This document shows positions 25,338-33,983 of a DNA stretch of 64,000 nt, piece after piece. The position numbers and the translations under genes were made by a program. This DNA comes from an uncultured Lachnospiraceae bacterium (GTDB taxonomy: Bacteria; Bacillota; Clostridia; Lachnospirales; Lachnospiraceae), in the NCBI GenBank assembly GCA_910579505.1, contig CAJTTZ010000012.1, positions 62,001 to 126,000 on the forward strand, given 5' to 3'. Position 1 is the first letter of the stretch. Every line of letters starts with the position of its first letter. The notes beneath the pieces are model-generated. The model searched no databases and was not told where the DNA came from. It worked only from the letters and a program-made list of their open reading frames with translations.

Positions 25338-27152
25338 TTACATACTGATCGTCTCTACCACAGACATATCCCGGATCCTCCTTACCGGCCCGATCATCGC
25401 TGCCGCCGCGGAAACGATCATCACCGCCACGATCACAAGACATTCCCAGACCGGCAGACTCCACGCGTCGCCCCATCTTTCAGTAATCGCCTGCCGGTAC
25501 AGGTAACAGTGGAGCGGCAGCCCGAGCAGAAGCCCCTCCGCCAGTCCGCCGGCCAGATAAGTGAGTGTCTCCGCCGCGATCATGGACTGCAGCTGCCTGA
25601 CAGTGATGCCGACCGCCCTCATGGCGCCGTACTGCCGCATTCTCGCCGACACACTCATGGCCATGCTGTTTACAATATTGAAAGCCGCTATCAGCGCCAC
25701 CACCGCCAGAAACCCATAGACAAACAGGGCGAAGGAGAAATAGACTGCCCGCGCCTCTTCCACGTTGACCGTGCCCGGCGCGTCAGGCCGAAGTCCCACA
25801 AGCGCATGTTTCATAAAATCAATCCCTATGCCAAATCCCAGAAACAGAATGATACTGAAAGCAAAGGAGGACGTCAGCAGAATCAAATGTTTCCCGCTGC
25901 CCGCCGCGTGATGCAGCCCAAGTGCTGTCTCCACGTGCATCCGGCCCATATGCGCCGCCCGCTTTGCATGAAAAACCGTATCGGCATTTCCCGAAACCGC
26001 CGTGAGCGGCGAGACCTCGGATGCCTTGCGCGCCGGTGCCCGGCTCGCCGCAAACACCGTCAGCAGACCGATCACAATACCGAAAACCACCCCCGGCAGA
26101 CTGACCCCAAATCCCGGCATTTCCGAAAACCATGTGGGCGTCAGCACCTGTAACATCCGGCACAGTCCCCACACCGTCACGGTACTTGCAAAAAGTCCCA
26201 TCGGAATCGCCTTCAGGCACCAGAAAAGCGCCTCCATGCACACATAGCGCCGCACCTGTTTTGCTGTCGCGCCCAGACACCGCATCATCCCGAAAAATTC
26301 TGTCCGTTTTGCCACACTGCTGTTCATACTGCCAAGAATCATCATCATGCCGGAAGCCGCTACCAGCACCGCCAGAATGAGCGCGATCACATACAGCATC
26401 CAGATATACTGGTCACTGCTCTGCATCATGGTGCCCATCAGCTTCGCGTTTTCGCTGACCTTATCTTTGGAAATATGCATCTGCCCGCATATATCCCCTA
26501 TAGCCTTCTGTATCCTGCAATGGGGTACAAACTCCACATAACAGGCAAAATCCTCCTGCAGCGTCGCATCCCGGAAGCAGGACAGATAGGTGTCCGTATT
26601 CATAAAAACACCAAAAGCGCCTGTTTTTAACATCATGGAAGTGTCTTCCACAACGCCGCTGATCCGAAAGGCAAAAGAACCGTCAGGCGTCTCCACTTCC
26701 ACCTCATCCCCCACGGCAACTCCCAGTCTGCCGCGCATGCTTTCCGTCACAACCGCCTCCCCTGTCTCTTCCGGGAATCCGCCTGCAAGCAGGGAAACAC
26801 TGGGATATATATCCAAAAATGTCTCGTCGAATCCGCACAGGACGGTCTGCACACCCTCCACTTTATAGTCCATATCCAGTTTATAGTTTGTCGCCGCATA
26901 GCGGGCGAGACTCTTCACCTCGGGTCTTGCGGCAAGCAGAGCCGTCTGCTCTTTCGTAAGTTCCCGGAACATCACATGCCATGCGCCATCCGTCATAATC
27001 GCCAGATTTTTCTGGCTCTGTAAAAACATATCCGCCATGCCGAAAATCACTGAGATCAAAAAGACTGAGATCACAATGCACCATCTTGTCATACGGGTCT
27101 GTCTGCGGTGTATCTTCGCTGAAATGGGAATCAGATCAAGATAATTTTTCAT
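25338..27152 (-). CDS. FtsX-like ABC transporter permease
   Basis: The 604-residue protein has an N-terminal membrane helix, an outer MacB-like domain (about 50-235), and two groups of membrane helices each with FtsX-type permease features (M-R-C-L-G-A-T, M-R-A-V-G-I-T). It overlaps the ATPase gene by 17 bases, so they are translated together. With the kinase/regulator pair encoded upstream, this resembles envelope-stress or peptide-resistance modules. Confidence 0.85.
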   Translation of the reverse strand: MKNYLDLIPISAKIHRRQTRMTRWCIVISVFLISVIFGMADMFLQSQKNLAIMTDGAWHVMFRELTKEQTALLAARPEVKSLARYAATNYKLDMDYKVEGVQTVLCGFDETFLDIYPSVSLLAGGFPEETGEAVVTESMRGRLGVAVGDEVEVETPDGSFAFRISGVVEDTSMMLKTGAFGVFMNTDTYLSCFRDATLQEDFACYVEFVPHCRIQKAIGDICGQMHISKDKVSENAKLMGTMMQSSDQYIWMLYVIALILAVLVAASGMMMILGSMNSSVAKRTEFFGMMRCLGATAKQVRRYVCMEALFWCLKAIPMGLFASTVTVWGLCRMLQVLTPTWFSEMPGFGVSLPGVVFGIVIGLLTVFAASRAPARKASEVSPLTAVSGNADTVFHAKRAAHMGRMHVETALGLHHAAGSGKHLILLTSSFAFSIILFLGFGIGIDFMKHALVGLRPDAPGTVNVEEARAVYFSFALFVYGFLAVVALIAAFNIVNSMAMSVSARMRQYGAMRAVGITVRQLQSMIAAETLTYLAGGLAEGLLLGLPLHCYLYRQAITERWGDAWSLPVWECLVIVAVMIVSAAAAMIGPVRRIRDMSVVETISM

Positions 27153-27831
27153 TGACATTCCCTCCCAGATCCTTTAATACGCCGTCACTCACCTGCATCA
27201 CACGGTCAACCGATGTAATCAGATTCGGGTTGTGCGTGATCATCAGAATGGTCTGCTGAAACTGCCCGGATGCCTTCGTCAGAAGTTCCATCACGTCCTG
27301 ACTGTTTTTGCGGTCCAGATTTCCCGTCGGCTCGTCCGCCAGAATCAGTTTGGGCCTTGTGATAAGCGCCCTGCCAATCGCCACTCTCTGCTGCTGCCCG
27401 CCGGAAAGCTGCCCCGGCAGATGTCTGCGCCTCCCTTCCAATCCCAGCACTTCCAAAATTTCATCCACCTTTCGGGGATCCGGCTTCTTATAGTCCAGTA
27501 ATAAAGGGAAAATGATATTCTGCTCCACGTTGAGTTCCGGGATCAGATGAAACGATTGAAAGATAAAGCCGATATTGCGGCGTCTGAAAATGGTTCGTCT
27601 CTCCTCCGTCATGGCAAACAGGTCCTGCCCGTCTATCAGAATCTTTCCGCCAGTCGGTTCGTCCAGTGCGCCGGTACAGTTTAACAGGGTGCTTTTGCCG
27701 GAACCGGATTCCCCGATCACCGCCGCGAACTCCCCCTTTTTCAGAGTAAACGAGACATGTTTTAGTGCCTCCACCTTCGTTTCGCCTTTTCCGTAAATTT
27801 TACACAGATCGTTAACTTCCATGATATCCAT
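27136..27831 (-). CDS. ABC transporter ATP-binding protein (MacB/LolD type)
   Basis: The 231-residue ATPase has Walker A G-E-S-G-S-G-K-S-T, Q-loop, signature L-S-G-G-Q-Q-Q-R-V-A, and Walker B L-I-L-A-D-E-P-T-G-N-L-D. This family pairs with FtsX-like permeases to extrude or detach lipophilic peptides from the membrane. A strong AAAGGAGG sits upstream. Confidence 0.9.
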   Translation of the reverse strand: MDIMEVNDLCKIYGKGETKVEALKHVSFTLKKGEFAAVIGESGSGKSTLLNCTGALDEPTGGKILIDGQDLFAMTEERRTIFRRRNIGFIFQSFHLIPELNVEQNIIFPLLLDYKKPDPRKVDEILEVLGLEGRRRHLPGQLSGGQQQRVAIGRALITRPKLILADEPTGNLDRKNSQDVMELLTKASGQFQQTILMITHNPNLITSVDRVMQVSDGVLKDLGGNVNEKLS

Positions 27832-27895
27832 TGTATGGCTGTTCCTCCTTTCAAAGCCAAGTCGATTAGGTACGTGCCTATCTTTCTAAGTCAGA

Positions 27896-27977
27896 ATGAT
27901 AGCAGGAACAGCTTACAATCCCATGAAAACGACCTTACGAATCTGTAAGGAAGGTAAACTCCTTCGAAATTTACCTT
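27896..27977 (-). promoter_or_regulatory. Candidate response-regulator site upstream of ABC genes
   Basis: The gap between kinase and ABC genes holds a perfect inverted repeat CCTTACGAATCTGTAAGG (27933-27950) and a second one, AAGGTAAA with TTTACCTT (27951-27958, 27970-27977). A -10-like TATCAT on the minus strand (27901-27896) lacks a good -35, as expected for an activator-dependent promoter. The first repeat resembles BceR-type sites (TnACA-N4-TGTAA). Confidence 0.45.
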
Positions 27978-29220
27978 ACGGGGACTGCTCCGCAGCTTCG
28001 GTCGGGAGCATGAGGACAAACACCGCCCCTTCCCCCGGCGTGCTGCTCACCGAGATCATGCCACCCTGTCCTTCCACAATGGATTTTGCAAGGGGCAGCC
28101 CAAGACCGATGCCCTGTCTGCCCCCGTCCCTATTGGCGCGGTAAAACCGTTTGAAAATATGATGGATGTCCTCTTTTGCAATGCCGCAGCCGTCGTCTGC
28201 CACTGACAGACGAAACATGGCAGGAGACCGCTCCCACGAAACCGTTACCGTACCGCCCTCATCCGTATGATCCAGCGCGTTTTTGATCAGATTGGCGACC
28301 GCCTCCCTCGTCCACTGTCTGTCGCACAAAAGCATCTGCGCCGGATCCCCTTCCATGACAAGCCGTTTCCCTTCCGCCTGCGCCCGCACGGACAGATCAG
28401 CCGCCGCACTTTCAACCAGCCCGTACACCGTCTGCCATTCCTTCTGAAAGGCGATGCTCCCCGCGTCGATACGGCTCACCTTAAGAAGCGTCTGCACAAG
28501 CTGCTCCATCCGTTCCAGTGACTGCATGATTTTGCCCGAAAACCGTTCCACCGTCTCCGCGTGTTCCGGCTCCTGCGCTATGATTTCCGTGTACATATGC
28601 AGGGCGGCAAGCGGCGTCTTTAGCTGATGGGAAATATCCGAAATCGTGTCCCGCAGGAAAACTTTCATCTGCTGCTCTTTCCCGCCCTGCGCCCGGAGCG
28701 CCACAGCCAGCTCCTCCACCGCCGAAAACAGCTGGTAAATGCTCCCGTTTTCATTCTGCGGCAGATGCTCTTCAAAATTCCCCTCAGAAAACCTGGCGAT
28801 GACGCCCTCAGCCTGTCGGTACAGTCTCTCCCGTTTCCACAGGAACCGGGCAGTCGCACCAGACAGAAAAAGACCTAACACGCACACCATGCCAGCCACT
28901 GCCCCGCCAAACAGTCTCTCAGATCTGTCCATGTCGGAAAACAGGCGAAAGGAAGTGGCCCGTGTGTGCCCAAGCTGCCGCAGCAGTTCCGCACTTTCCC
29001 CGGCGGACCCTGCGTCTTCCCCACTAAGCGCCCGTACAATCGAAGCCTGCGGCACCCCCTGCTCCATCAGGGAAGATACCATGGACTGCTCCCGCTCGAA
29101 AACCAGCCGCTGCACTTCCCTCCCGTGAAACCACGTAAGAAAACATCCCAGCATCAGGCAAATTCCCATCAAGCCGCATAAACTCATCACGTAATACCGC
29201 GTATTTTTATCCTGTACCAT
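27976..29220 (-). CDS. Sensor histidine kinase
   Basis: The 414-residue kinase has two membrane helices (about 10-30 and 105-128) around a short outer loop, a HAMP-like linker, the H-box S-D-I-S-H-Q-L-K-T-P-L-A, N-box N-L-I-K-N-A-L-D-H-T, and G-boxes D-D-G-C-G-I and G-I-G-L-G-L. It should phosphorylate the OmpR-type regulator encoded upstream. The stop codon lies inside an inverted repeat preceding the ABC genes. Confidence 0.9.
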   Translation of the reverse strand: MVQDKNTRYYVMSLCGLMGICLMLGCFLTWFHGREVQRLVFEREQSMVSSLMEQGVPQASIVRALSGEDAGSAGESAELLRQLGHTRATSFRLFSDMDRSERLFGGAVAGMVCVLGLFLSGATARFLWKRERLYRQAEGVIARFSEGNFEEHLPQNENGSIYQLFSAVEELAVALRAQGGKEQQMKVFLRDTISDISHQLKTPLAALHMYTEIIAQEPEHAETVERFSGKIMQSLERMEQLVQTLLKVSRIDAGSIAFQKEWQTVYGLVESAAADLSVRAQAEGKRLVMEGDPAQMLLCDRQWTREAVANLIKNALDHTDEGGTVTVSWERSPAMFRLSVADDGCGIAKEDIHHIFKRFYRANRDGGRQGIGLGLPLAKSIVEGQGGMISVSSTPGEGAVFVLMLPTEAAEQSP

Positions 29221-29227
29221 ATTCGCA

Positions 29228-29434
29228 CTAACCCACCTTATGAAAAAGTACCGTCTCGTTTTTCATGGAAATTTTCCCGACCTGATAGCCGTATTCCGTC
29301 AGTTCCTTTTTATATTTCAGAAACGAATGGTCGATTGGCACTCCCGCAATCTCCTGTATTTCTTCAAAAGTCAGCGGAAAAGATTCCTGTCCGTTTTTCT
29401 TCACATATTCCCATAAAGCATCGTATTTACTCAT
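29228..29434 (-). CDS. Small winged-helix-like protein in two-component operon
   Basis: The 68-residue protein (Y-D-A-L-W-E-Y-V-K-K-N-G then L-T-F-E-E-I-Q-E-I-A-G-V-P-I-D-H-S-F-L) looks like a short helix-turn-helix domain similar to DUF7662-type proteins. It is wedged between regulator and kinase, overlapping the regulator gene by 8 bases and ending 7 bases before the kinase. It may modulate the two-component system; its role is unknown. Confidence 0.65.
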   Translation of the reverse strand: MSKYDALWEYVKKNGQESFPLTFEEIQEIAGVPIDHSFLKYKKELTEYGYQVGKISMKNETVLFHKVG

Positions 29435-30125
29435 TTTCTCTCCTCCACTTGTATCCGAATCCCCGCACCGTCAGCAGATACTTCGGATGGGACGGGTCCT
29501 CCTCGATCTTCTCGCGCAGCCTGCGGATGTAGACGGACAGCGTATTGTCGTCCACAAAGTTACCGCTGCCGTCCCAGAGCGCATCCAGAATCGTATTCCG
29601 TAACACCGTCTGCCCCGCGTTTCTGACAAGCAGGCACAGCAGACGGTACTCCGCATTGGTCAGGTTCAAAGGCTGGTCATGCAGGAACGCGCCGCCCCCA
29701 AACAGATCAATGGACACTGGCCCGGAGGTAAAGCGGTTCGCAGCAGAAACATCGCCGGTTCCGCTCCGCCTGAGCCGCGCCCGGATCCTGGAGCACAGCT
29801 CGCCCAGCTTAAAAGGCTTTGTGATATAGTCGTCCGCACCGCTGTCCAGCCCACGGATCACATGGACTTCATCATCCATCGCCGTCAAAAATATAATGGG
29901 CGTCCTGCTGCCCCTCTCCCGCACATGACGGCACACGTCCACGCCGTTTCCGTCCGGCAGGGTGACATCCAGCAGCAGAAGACTGTATTCCCGCGTTTCC
30001 AGACAGGTATACGCCGCTTTGACTGTCTGCGCCACATCCACCTTATATCCTTCCCTGCCCAGAGAGTAGGTCAGCCCGTCAATCAGGTCCGTATCGTCTT
30101 CCAGTAAAAGTATGGTATGTTCCAA
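29427..30125 (-). CDS. OmpR-family response regulator
   Basis: The 232-residue regulator has a receiver domain (acidic D-D near residue 10, phosphoacceptor Asp in L-L-L-D-V-T-L-P-D-G near 53, Lys in Y-I-T-K-P-F) and a C-terminal winged helix (L-T-N-A-E-Y-R-L-L, Y-I-R-R-L-R-E-K). It heads a regulator-HTH-kinase-ABC operon and probably activates the ABC genes. Confidence 0.9.
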   Translation of the reverse strand: MEHTILLLEDDTDLIDGLTYSLGREGYKVDVAQTVKAAYTCLETREYSLLLLDVTLPDGNGVDVCRHVRERGSRTPIIFLTAMDDEVHVIRGLDSGADDYITKPFKLGELCSRIRARLRRSGTGDVSAANRFTSGPVSIDLFGGGAFLHDQPLNLTNAEYRLLCLLVRNAGQTVLRNTILDALWDGSGNFVDDNTLSVYIRRLREKIEEDPSHPKYLLTVRGFGYKWRRENE

Positions 30126-30341
30126 TGTCGTCCTCTCCCCGTTCCCGTAAAATCACTACTTCATTTTGCTCCCAAACACCGCTTCCCGTCAAGCGGATAT
30201 CTTTTCCGCCACTGCGGATTGCACACAGCCCATTCAGATAACTGCCAAAAAGCGTTTACCGGCATTCCACCGGCAAACGCTTCGCGAAATCTCAAATCAG
30301 TGCGGAAAATGCCACATTTCAGGCATTCTCCTGAGTGAAAC

Positions 30342-30408
30342 GGAGTTGCGAAGCAACTCCTAGAACTTCTTAGCGAGACAGCCTTTGCTGTCGAGCTTTA
30401 GAAGTTCT
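30342..30408. terminator. Two consecutive hairpins
   Basis: GGAGTTGC-GAA-GCAACTCC (30342-30360) is a perfect 8-bp stem, followed by a longer interrupted stem with outer arms AGAACTTCT (30362-30370) and AGAAGTTCT (30400-30408) and inner arms GACAGC/GCTGTC. They lie downstream of the coiled-coil protein gene and upstream of the response regulator and probably end the former's transcript. The rest of the 290-base gap (30126-30341) shows no gene. Confidence 0.55.
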
Positions 30409-30415
30409 TTTCACT

Positions 30416-30970
30416 TTACTTTTTGTCAGTAAACGTAGAATGCTGTCTCCTGTAGGTGTCCGTATCCTTCTGAGCAAGCTCCTGCTCCACCTGCGCCAAT
30501 TTGTTCTCCAGCTCCTTCATCTTCTTCTCGTCCCCGGAAGCTGCCTTAATCTGCTGCTCTAACTGTTTCTTCTTCTCTTTCAGCTCCCGGATTTCCCGGT
30601 CCACCTGATCCGTATTGCCGACGCATTTCTCCTCGCCACCGTCCGGGGCGCCCGCGTTTACTTTCGGGGATTTGTCGCCTCCGCCTTTCTTCGGGTCGTT
30701 AAAATAAACTTTTTTGTTGCCGTTTTCGTCCTGCCCCACATGGTACAGACCGTTTGGTTTCTCTCCTGACTTCTCGCTGCTGATGTACTCGTCATGGGGC
30801 GCCGGCTTCTGGTTCGATGCCTGTGCCTCCTTCTGCGCACTTCCTGCTCCTGCCGTCTTTTCCCCGTTCTGACTGTTTTCGGCTTTCGCAGTCTTCTCCC
30901 GTTCCGTCTGCAGACGGTCCGCATAATCGGTCTTGTAGGCACTGCCGTTTACCTTGATTTCCATTGCCAT
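30416..30970 (-). CDS. Charged coiled-coil protein of unknown function
   Basis: The 184-residue product is hydrophilic, low in complexity up to about residue 115, and ends in a predicted coiled coil (I-R-E-L-K-E-K-K-K-Q-L-E-Q-Q-I and M-K-E-L-E-N-K-L-A-Q-V-E-Q-E-L). No signal peptide or membrane segment. It lies 84 bases after the AgrC-like kinase gene. AAGGAGG upstream supports the start. Confidence 0.6.
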   Translation of the reverse strand: MAMEIKVNGSAYKTDYADRLQTEREKTAKAENSQNGEKTAGAGSAQKEAQASNQKPAPHDEYISSEKSGEKPNGLYHVGQDENGNKKVYFNDPKKGGGDKSPKVNAGAPDGGEEKCVGNTDQVDREIRELKEKKKQLEQQIKAASGDEKKMKELENKLAQVEQELAQKDTDTYRRQHSTFTDKK

Positions 30971-31054
30971 TTTGATTGTCCTCCTTTTTCCCCGCAGAAT
31001 ATCTGCGAAATTTTGAAGTTCTTTTCCCTCTTTTCGACATACAAAAAGAAGGAT

Positions 31055-32374
31055 TTAACCGATTTGCCGCGGGATGCCTTCTGCATGCCGCGGAATGACA
31101 AGCAGCACACTTAAGGAAAAGGATGTGCCCTGCGTTTTGATGCTCATTGCGCCCTGGTACTTTTCCGCCACCGCCTTAATGTTTGACAGACCCGTCCCCC
31201 TTCCGGCGGGCCCTTTTCCACAAAAGCTGTTCTCCACTTCCATCAAAACAAAATCTCCCTGAATACGTCCCGACACGCGGATGTATTTTTCCGCACCGCC
31301 GCCCACATCACGGCATGCATGGATTGCGTTGTCCAGAGCGTTTGACAGGATAATGCCAAAGTCGATATCCCGCACCGTGCATGGATACGGCAAAAGCAAA
31401 GAGCAATCCACGTCAATCCCCATACTTTTTGCAATCCCCAGCTTGTTTCCCACCAGAATATCCGCCACCGGGCTGCCTGTAGCGCATGGCAGGGAAAGCT
31501 CCTCCGTCATATCAGACATGTCCCCGATATAGGCAGACGCCTCCTCCGATTTTCCGCTCTTCAAAAGGTCTTTCACTACCGTTATGTGATTTTTGATGTC
31601 GTGGCGAAATGATTTTGTCTTTTCATAACGAGCCCGCGCTTCCTCCACATACTGATTTAAAAAACTTTCCTCCTGCTCCAACAGCGACAGTTCCGTGCGC
31701 AGCCTGAAATTCTGGAGCAGCTTTTTATAGGCAAACATAAGGCAGAATAAGCTAGCCATACCGAAAAGCTGTATCACAAACATATGATGGTGTTTAATCG
31801 GAAAGTCCCTGCCACCCGCATTCTGAATCGTCTCATTCCCGTAAATAACGGAACAAATATATTCATCCATGAAAAAGATCATCAGTGACGGTATCAAAAA
31901 TAGAAAAAGAGATTGCTTTTCCGCCGTTTCATAGGGCAAAAAGCAGCGATACACCACACAGTAACAAACCGTCGCCAGCGCCACCGCAGTAATGCCCAGC
32001 AAACCAGAAACCAAGGCGGCTGCATTCTGGTGCAGTGAAAGCGTCCATGGAGACAGCATGCCTGACAGCGAATTGACAATGCCCTGACAAATCTCCATAA
32101 TCCCCACCGTCAGCGCCGCATAAAAAACAGCGGATTTCCAGTCGGCACGGCATGGCAATATCCCAACGGCTATGAGACACAGCGTGTAAACCAGATATTC
32201 GGTGATACTTCCCACCGGCGAAAACAGCACCAGTACCAGACTAGGCAGTGCAAACAGAAAAGCCAAAGAATTCCTTCCCTTTTTCTGCAAAAACCTGATA
32301 AAAAAGGTAAAGCCAAGCAGCATCTGGATGCTGCCTATGACATAACTGTTAAAAAAGTCGATATAGCCTTCCAT
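31055..32374 (-). CDS. AgrC-like GHKL sensor histidine kinase
   Basis: The 439-residue protein has about six N-terminal membrane helices (residues 5-220), a coiled linker, F-R-H-D-I-K-N-H-I with the phosphorylated His, and a GHKL ATPase end (I-I-L-S-N-A-L-D-N-A-I-H-A and G-T-G-L-S-N-I). This is the AgrC/quorum-sensing kinase architecture. Only one base separates it from the LytTR regulator gene, but no agrB or peptide gene is visible nearby. Confidence 0.85.
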   Translation of the reverse strand: MEGYIDFFNSYVIGSIQMLLGFTFFIRFLQKKGRNSLAFLFALPSLVLVLFSPVGSITEYLVYTLCLIAVGILPCRADWKSAVFYAALTVGIMEICQGIVNSLSGMLSPWTLSLHQNAAALVSGLLGITAVALATVCYCVVYRCFLPYETAEKQSLFLFLIPSLMIFFMDEYICSVIYGNETIQNAGGRDFPIKHHHMFVIQLFGMASLFCLMFAYKKLLQNFRLRTELSLLEQEESFLNQYVEEARARYEKTKSFRHDIKNHITVVKDLLKSGKSEEASAYIGDMSDMTEELSLPCATGSPVADILVGNKLGIAKSMGIDVDCSLLLPYPCTVRDIDFGIILSNALDNAIHACRDVGGGAEKYIRVSGRIQGDFVLMEVENSFCGKGPAGRGTGLSNIKAVAEKYQGAMSIKTQGTSFSLSVLLVIPRHAEGIPRQIG

Positions 32375-32375
32375 C

Positions 32376-33086
32376 TCACAGTCTCCATTCCTTCATATAC
32401 TGCAAAATCACCTCGGAAAACGCTTTGCTCCGCAGTCTGGAAATGGGGATTTCTTTCCCGCCCTCCATATATGCCACGCCGTTTTTGTAACTTTTCAGAT
32501 ACTGCATATTGATCAGATAGCTTCTGTGGCACCGAAAGAAACGGCTGTCCAGCCTTTCCTCCAGATTTTCAATTCGGTCATAAAAATCAACCACCACCGA
32601 CGACGCCAGATGCAGATACACCTTTCTGTCAATAATTTCCGCATAAATAATATCGGCGAAAGGAACAATGCTTCTCTCATAGCCCTTCTGCACAAGCAGC
32701 CTTTCCTCACTGACATTGTTCATGGAGACAAGCAGTCTCTCCATCGTCCCTACAAACTTTTTCTCCTCTACCGGCTTCACCAGATAGTCGTATGCCTGCA
32801 CTTCAAAGGACTGGAACACCATCTCTCTCAGGACCGTTATAAAAATGAGGAATCCCCTAAAATTCCGGCTGCGCAGTTTCCTCGCCGTCTCCATGCCGTC
32901 TATCCCGTTCATCTGGATATCGAGAAAGAGAATATCTACGCTGCGGTCGTATCTTAATAATTCTTCGCCGCCGGGAAAGCAGACAATAGACACTTCCATA
33001 TTTTTTTCACGAAAAAAAACAGACACCAGTTTTCTGATCTGATCCAGTGTCTGTTTTTCGTCGTCACAAATCGCAATCGTAATCAT
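32376..33086 (-). CDS. LytTR response regulator (AgrA-like)
   Basis: The 236-residue regulator has a receiver domain (I-L-F-L-D-I-Q-M-N-G-I-D-G-M-E, phosphoacceptor Asp) and a C-terminal LytTR DNA-binding domain (I-I-Y-A-E-I-I-D-R-K, F-F-R-C-H-R-S-Y-L-I-N). It forms a tight pair with the AgrC-like kinase. LytTR proteins bind pairs of short direct repeats; I did not find a convincing pair upstream. Confidence 0.85.
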   Translation of the reverse strand: MITIAICDDEKQTLDQIRKLVSVFFREKNMEVSIVCFPGGEELLRYDRSVDILFLDIQMNGIDGMETARKLRSRNFRGFLIFITVLREMVFQSFEVQAYDYLVKPVEEKKFVGTMERLLVSMNNVSEERLLVQKGYERSIVPFADIIYAEIIDRKVYLHLASSVVVDFYDRIENLEERLDSRFFRCHRSYLINMQYLKSYKNGVAYMEGGKEIPISRLRSKAFSEVILQYMKEWRL

Positions 33087-33190
33087 GGCCGCCTCCTTAG
33101 AGCTGGTATTATATCACGATTTTTTCCGGGAAACAATGGAAGTGCCGTAAGATGCGGTGTGGGGGATGTGGAATGCGGGACATTTCTTAT

Positions 33191-33661
33191 TCAACCAATC
33201 TCCTTTCGGTGCTGCAAGTGAATCCCGATATGCCCTGCTCCCAAAATCACGCTGGCGGCTAACATCCATATTACTTTTCCATAGATTCCGAGCAAAAAGA
33301 ACGCAAGTACCGGCAGCGTCGCCCCCGCCACAGGAATCCCCAGCAGACTACTGTAAAAATCAACTAATCTGCGCTCGCTCCTAAAATACCGTACCCACCA
33401 GATTTCGTACATGACCATCAAGACAAACGCCGCCGCAAGCCACCATGACCAGCTCGACCACTCCCGCAAATTGAAATCGGAAAAGATAAGCGCGCAGCAG
33501 GTCGTCAGCGCTTCCCCCACCCTCTCCATCAAAGCCAAAACTCTGTTTTCGTTTTCGGCACTGTAACCCTGCGGCTGTCTTTTTATCCAGATCAGATTCG
33601 GAATCATCAGCATAAGTAAAAATACCAGCCCTACGTACGAGAATCCCAGATGTCCTAACAT
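33191..33661 (-). CDS. Small multi-pass membrane protein
   Basis: The 156-residue protein has four to five hydrophobic segments (about 5-25, 68-88, 104-125, 128-150) and a charged loop after the first. I do not recognise the family; Trp-rich helices suggest a membrane-embedded role. It stands alone between the Agr-like pair and tRNA-Val. Confidence 0.6.
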   Translation of the reverse strand: MLGHLGFSYVGLVFLLMLMIPNLIWIKRQPQGYSAENENRVLALMERVGEALTTCCALIFSDFNLREWSSWSWWLAAAFVLMVMYEIWWVRYFRSERRLVDFYSSLLGIPVAGATLPVLAFFLLGIYGKVIWMLAASVILGAGHIGIHLQHRKEIG

Positions 33662-33798
33662 ATTTTGTCCTCCCTTCCAGAGCAGCCTGCTGCATAGAGC
33701 CGCGTAATCGAGCAGACGCCGCTCCCTCCCCTACTCGCACGTCGTACATCAGTCAACGCTGCTGACATATTTCATCAGCGTACCCGTACACAAAAAAA

Positions 33799-33872
33799 TG
33801 GAAGCAAAGGGGCTCGAACCCTTGACCTCCCGCTAGTCAGGCGAGCGCTCATCCCAGCTGAGCTATGCTTCC
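33799..33872 (-). tRNA. tRNA-Val (GAC anticodon)
   Basis: Reading the minus strand gives a complete 74-base cloverleaf: acceptor GGAAGCA/TGCTTCC, D-arm, anticodon loop C-T-G-A-C-T-A (anticodon GAC, valine), and T-arm with G-G-T-T-C-G-A. No CCA is encoded; a run of T on the minus strand follows directly, acting as terminator. Confidence 0.9.
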
Positions 33873-33931
33873 ATAAAGTTATTGTAGCATAATGGTTTTG
33901 TTTTGAAAAGGACAATGCAGTTGAGAACAGC

Positions 33932-33962
33932 AAAAATCCCGCAACCCTTAAGATTGCGGGAT
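33932..33962 (-). terminator. gdhA terminator
   Basis: On the minus strand ATCCCGCAA and TTGCGGGAT (33962-33936) form a 9-bp GC-rich stem followed by TTTTTG, just downstream of the glutamate dehydrogenase stop. Confidence 0.85.
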
Positions 33963-33983
33963 CTTCTCTATTTAACTTTTTTC

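Noticed and set aside
33087..33190. agrB/agrD-like peptide genes by the AgrC-AgrA pair
   Set aside because: No frame with the features of an AgrB protease or leader peptide is found on either strand nearby.
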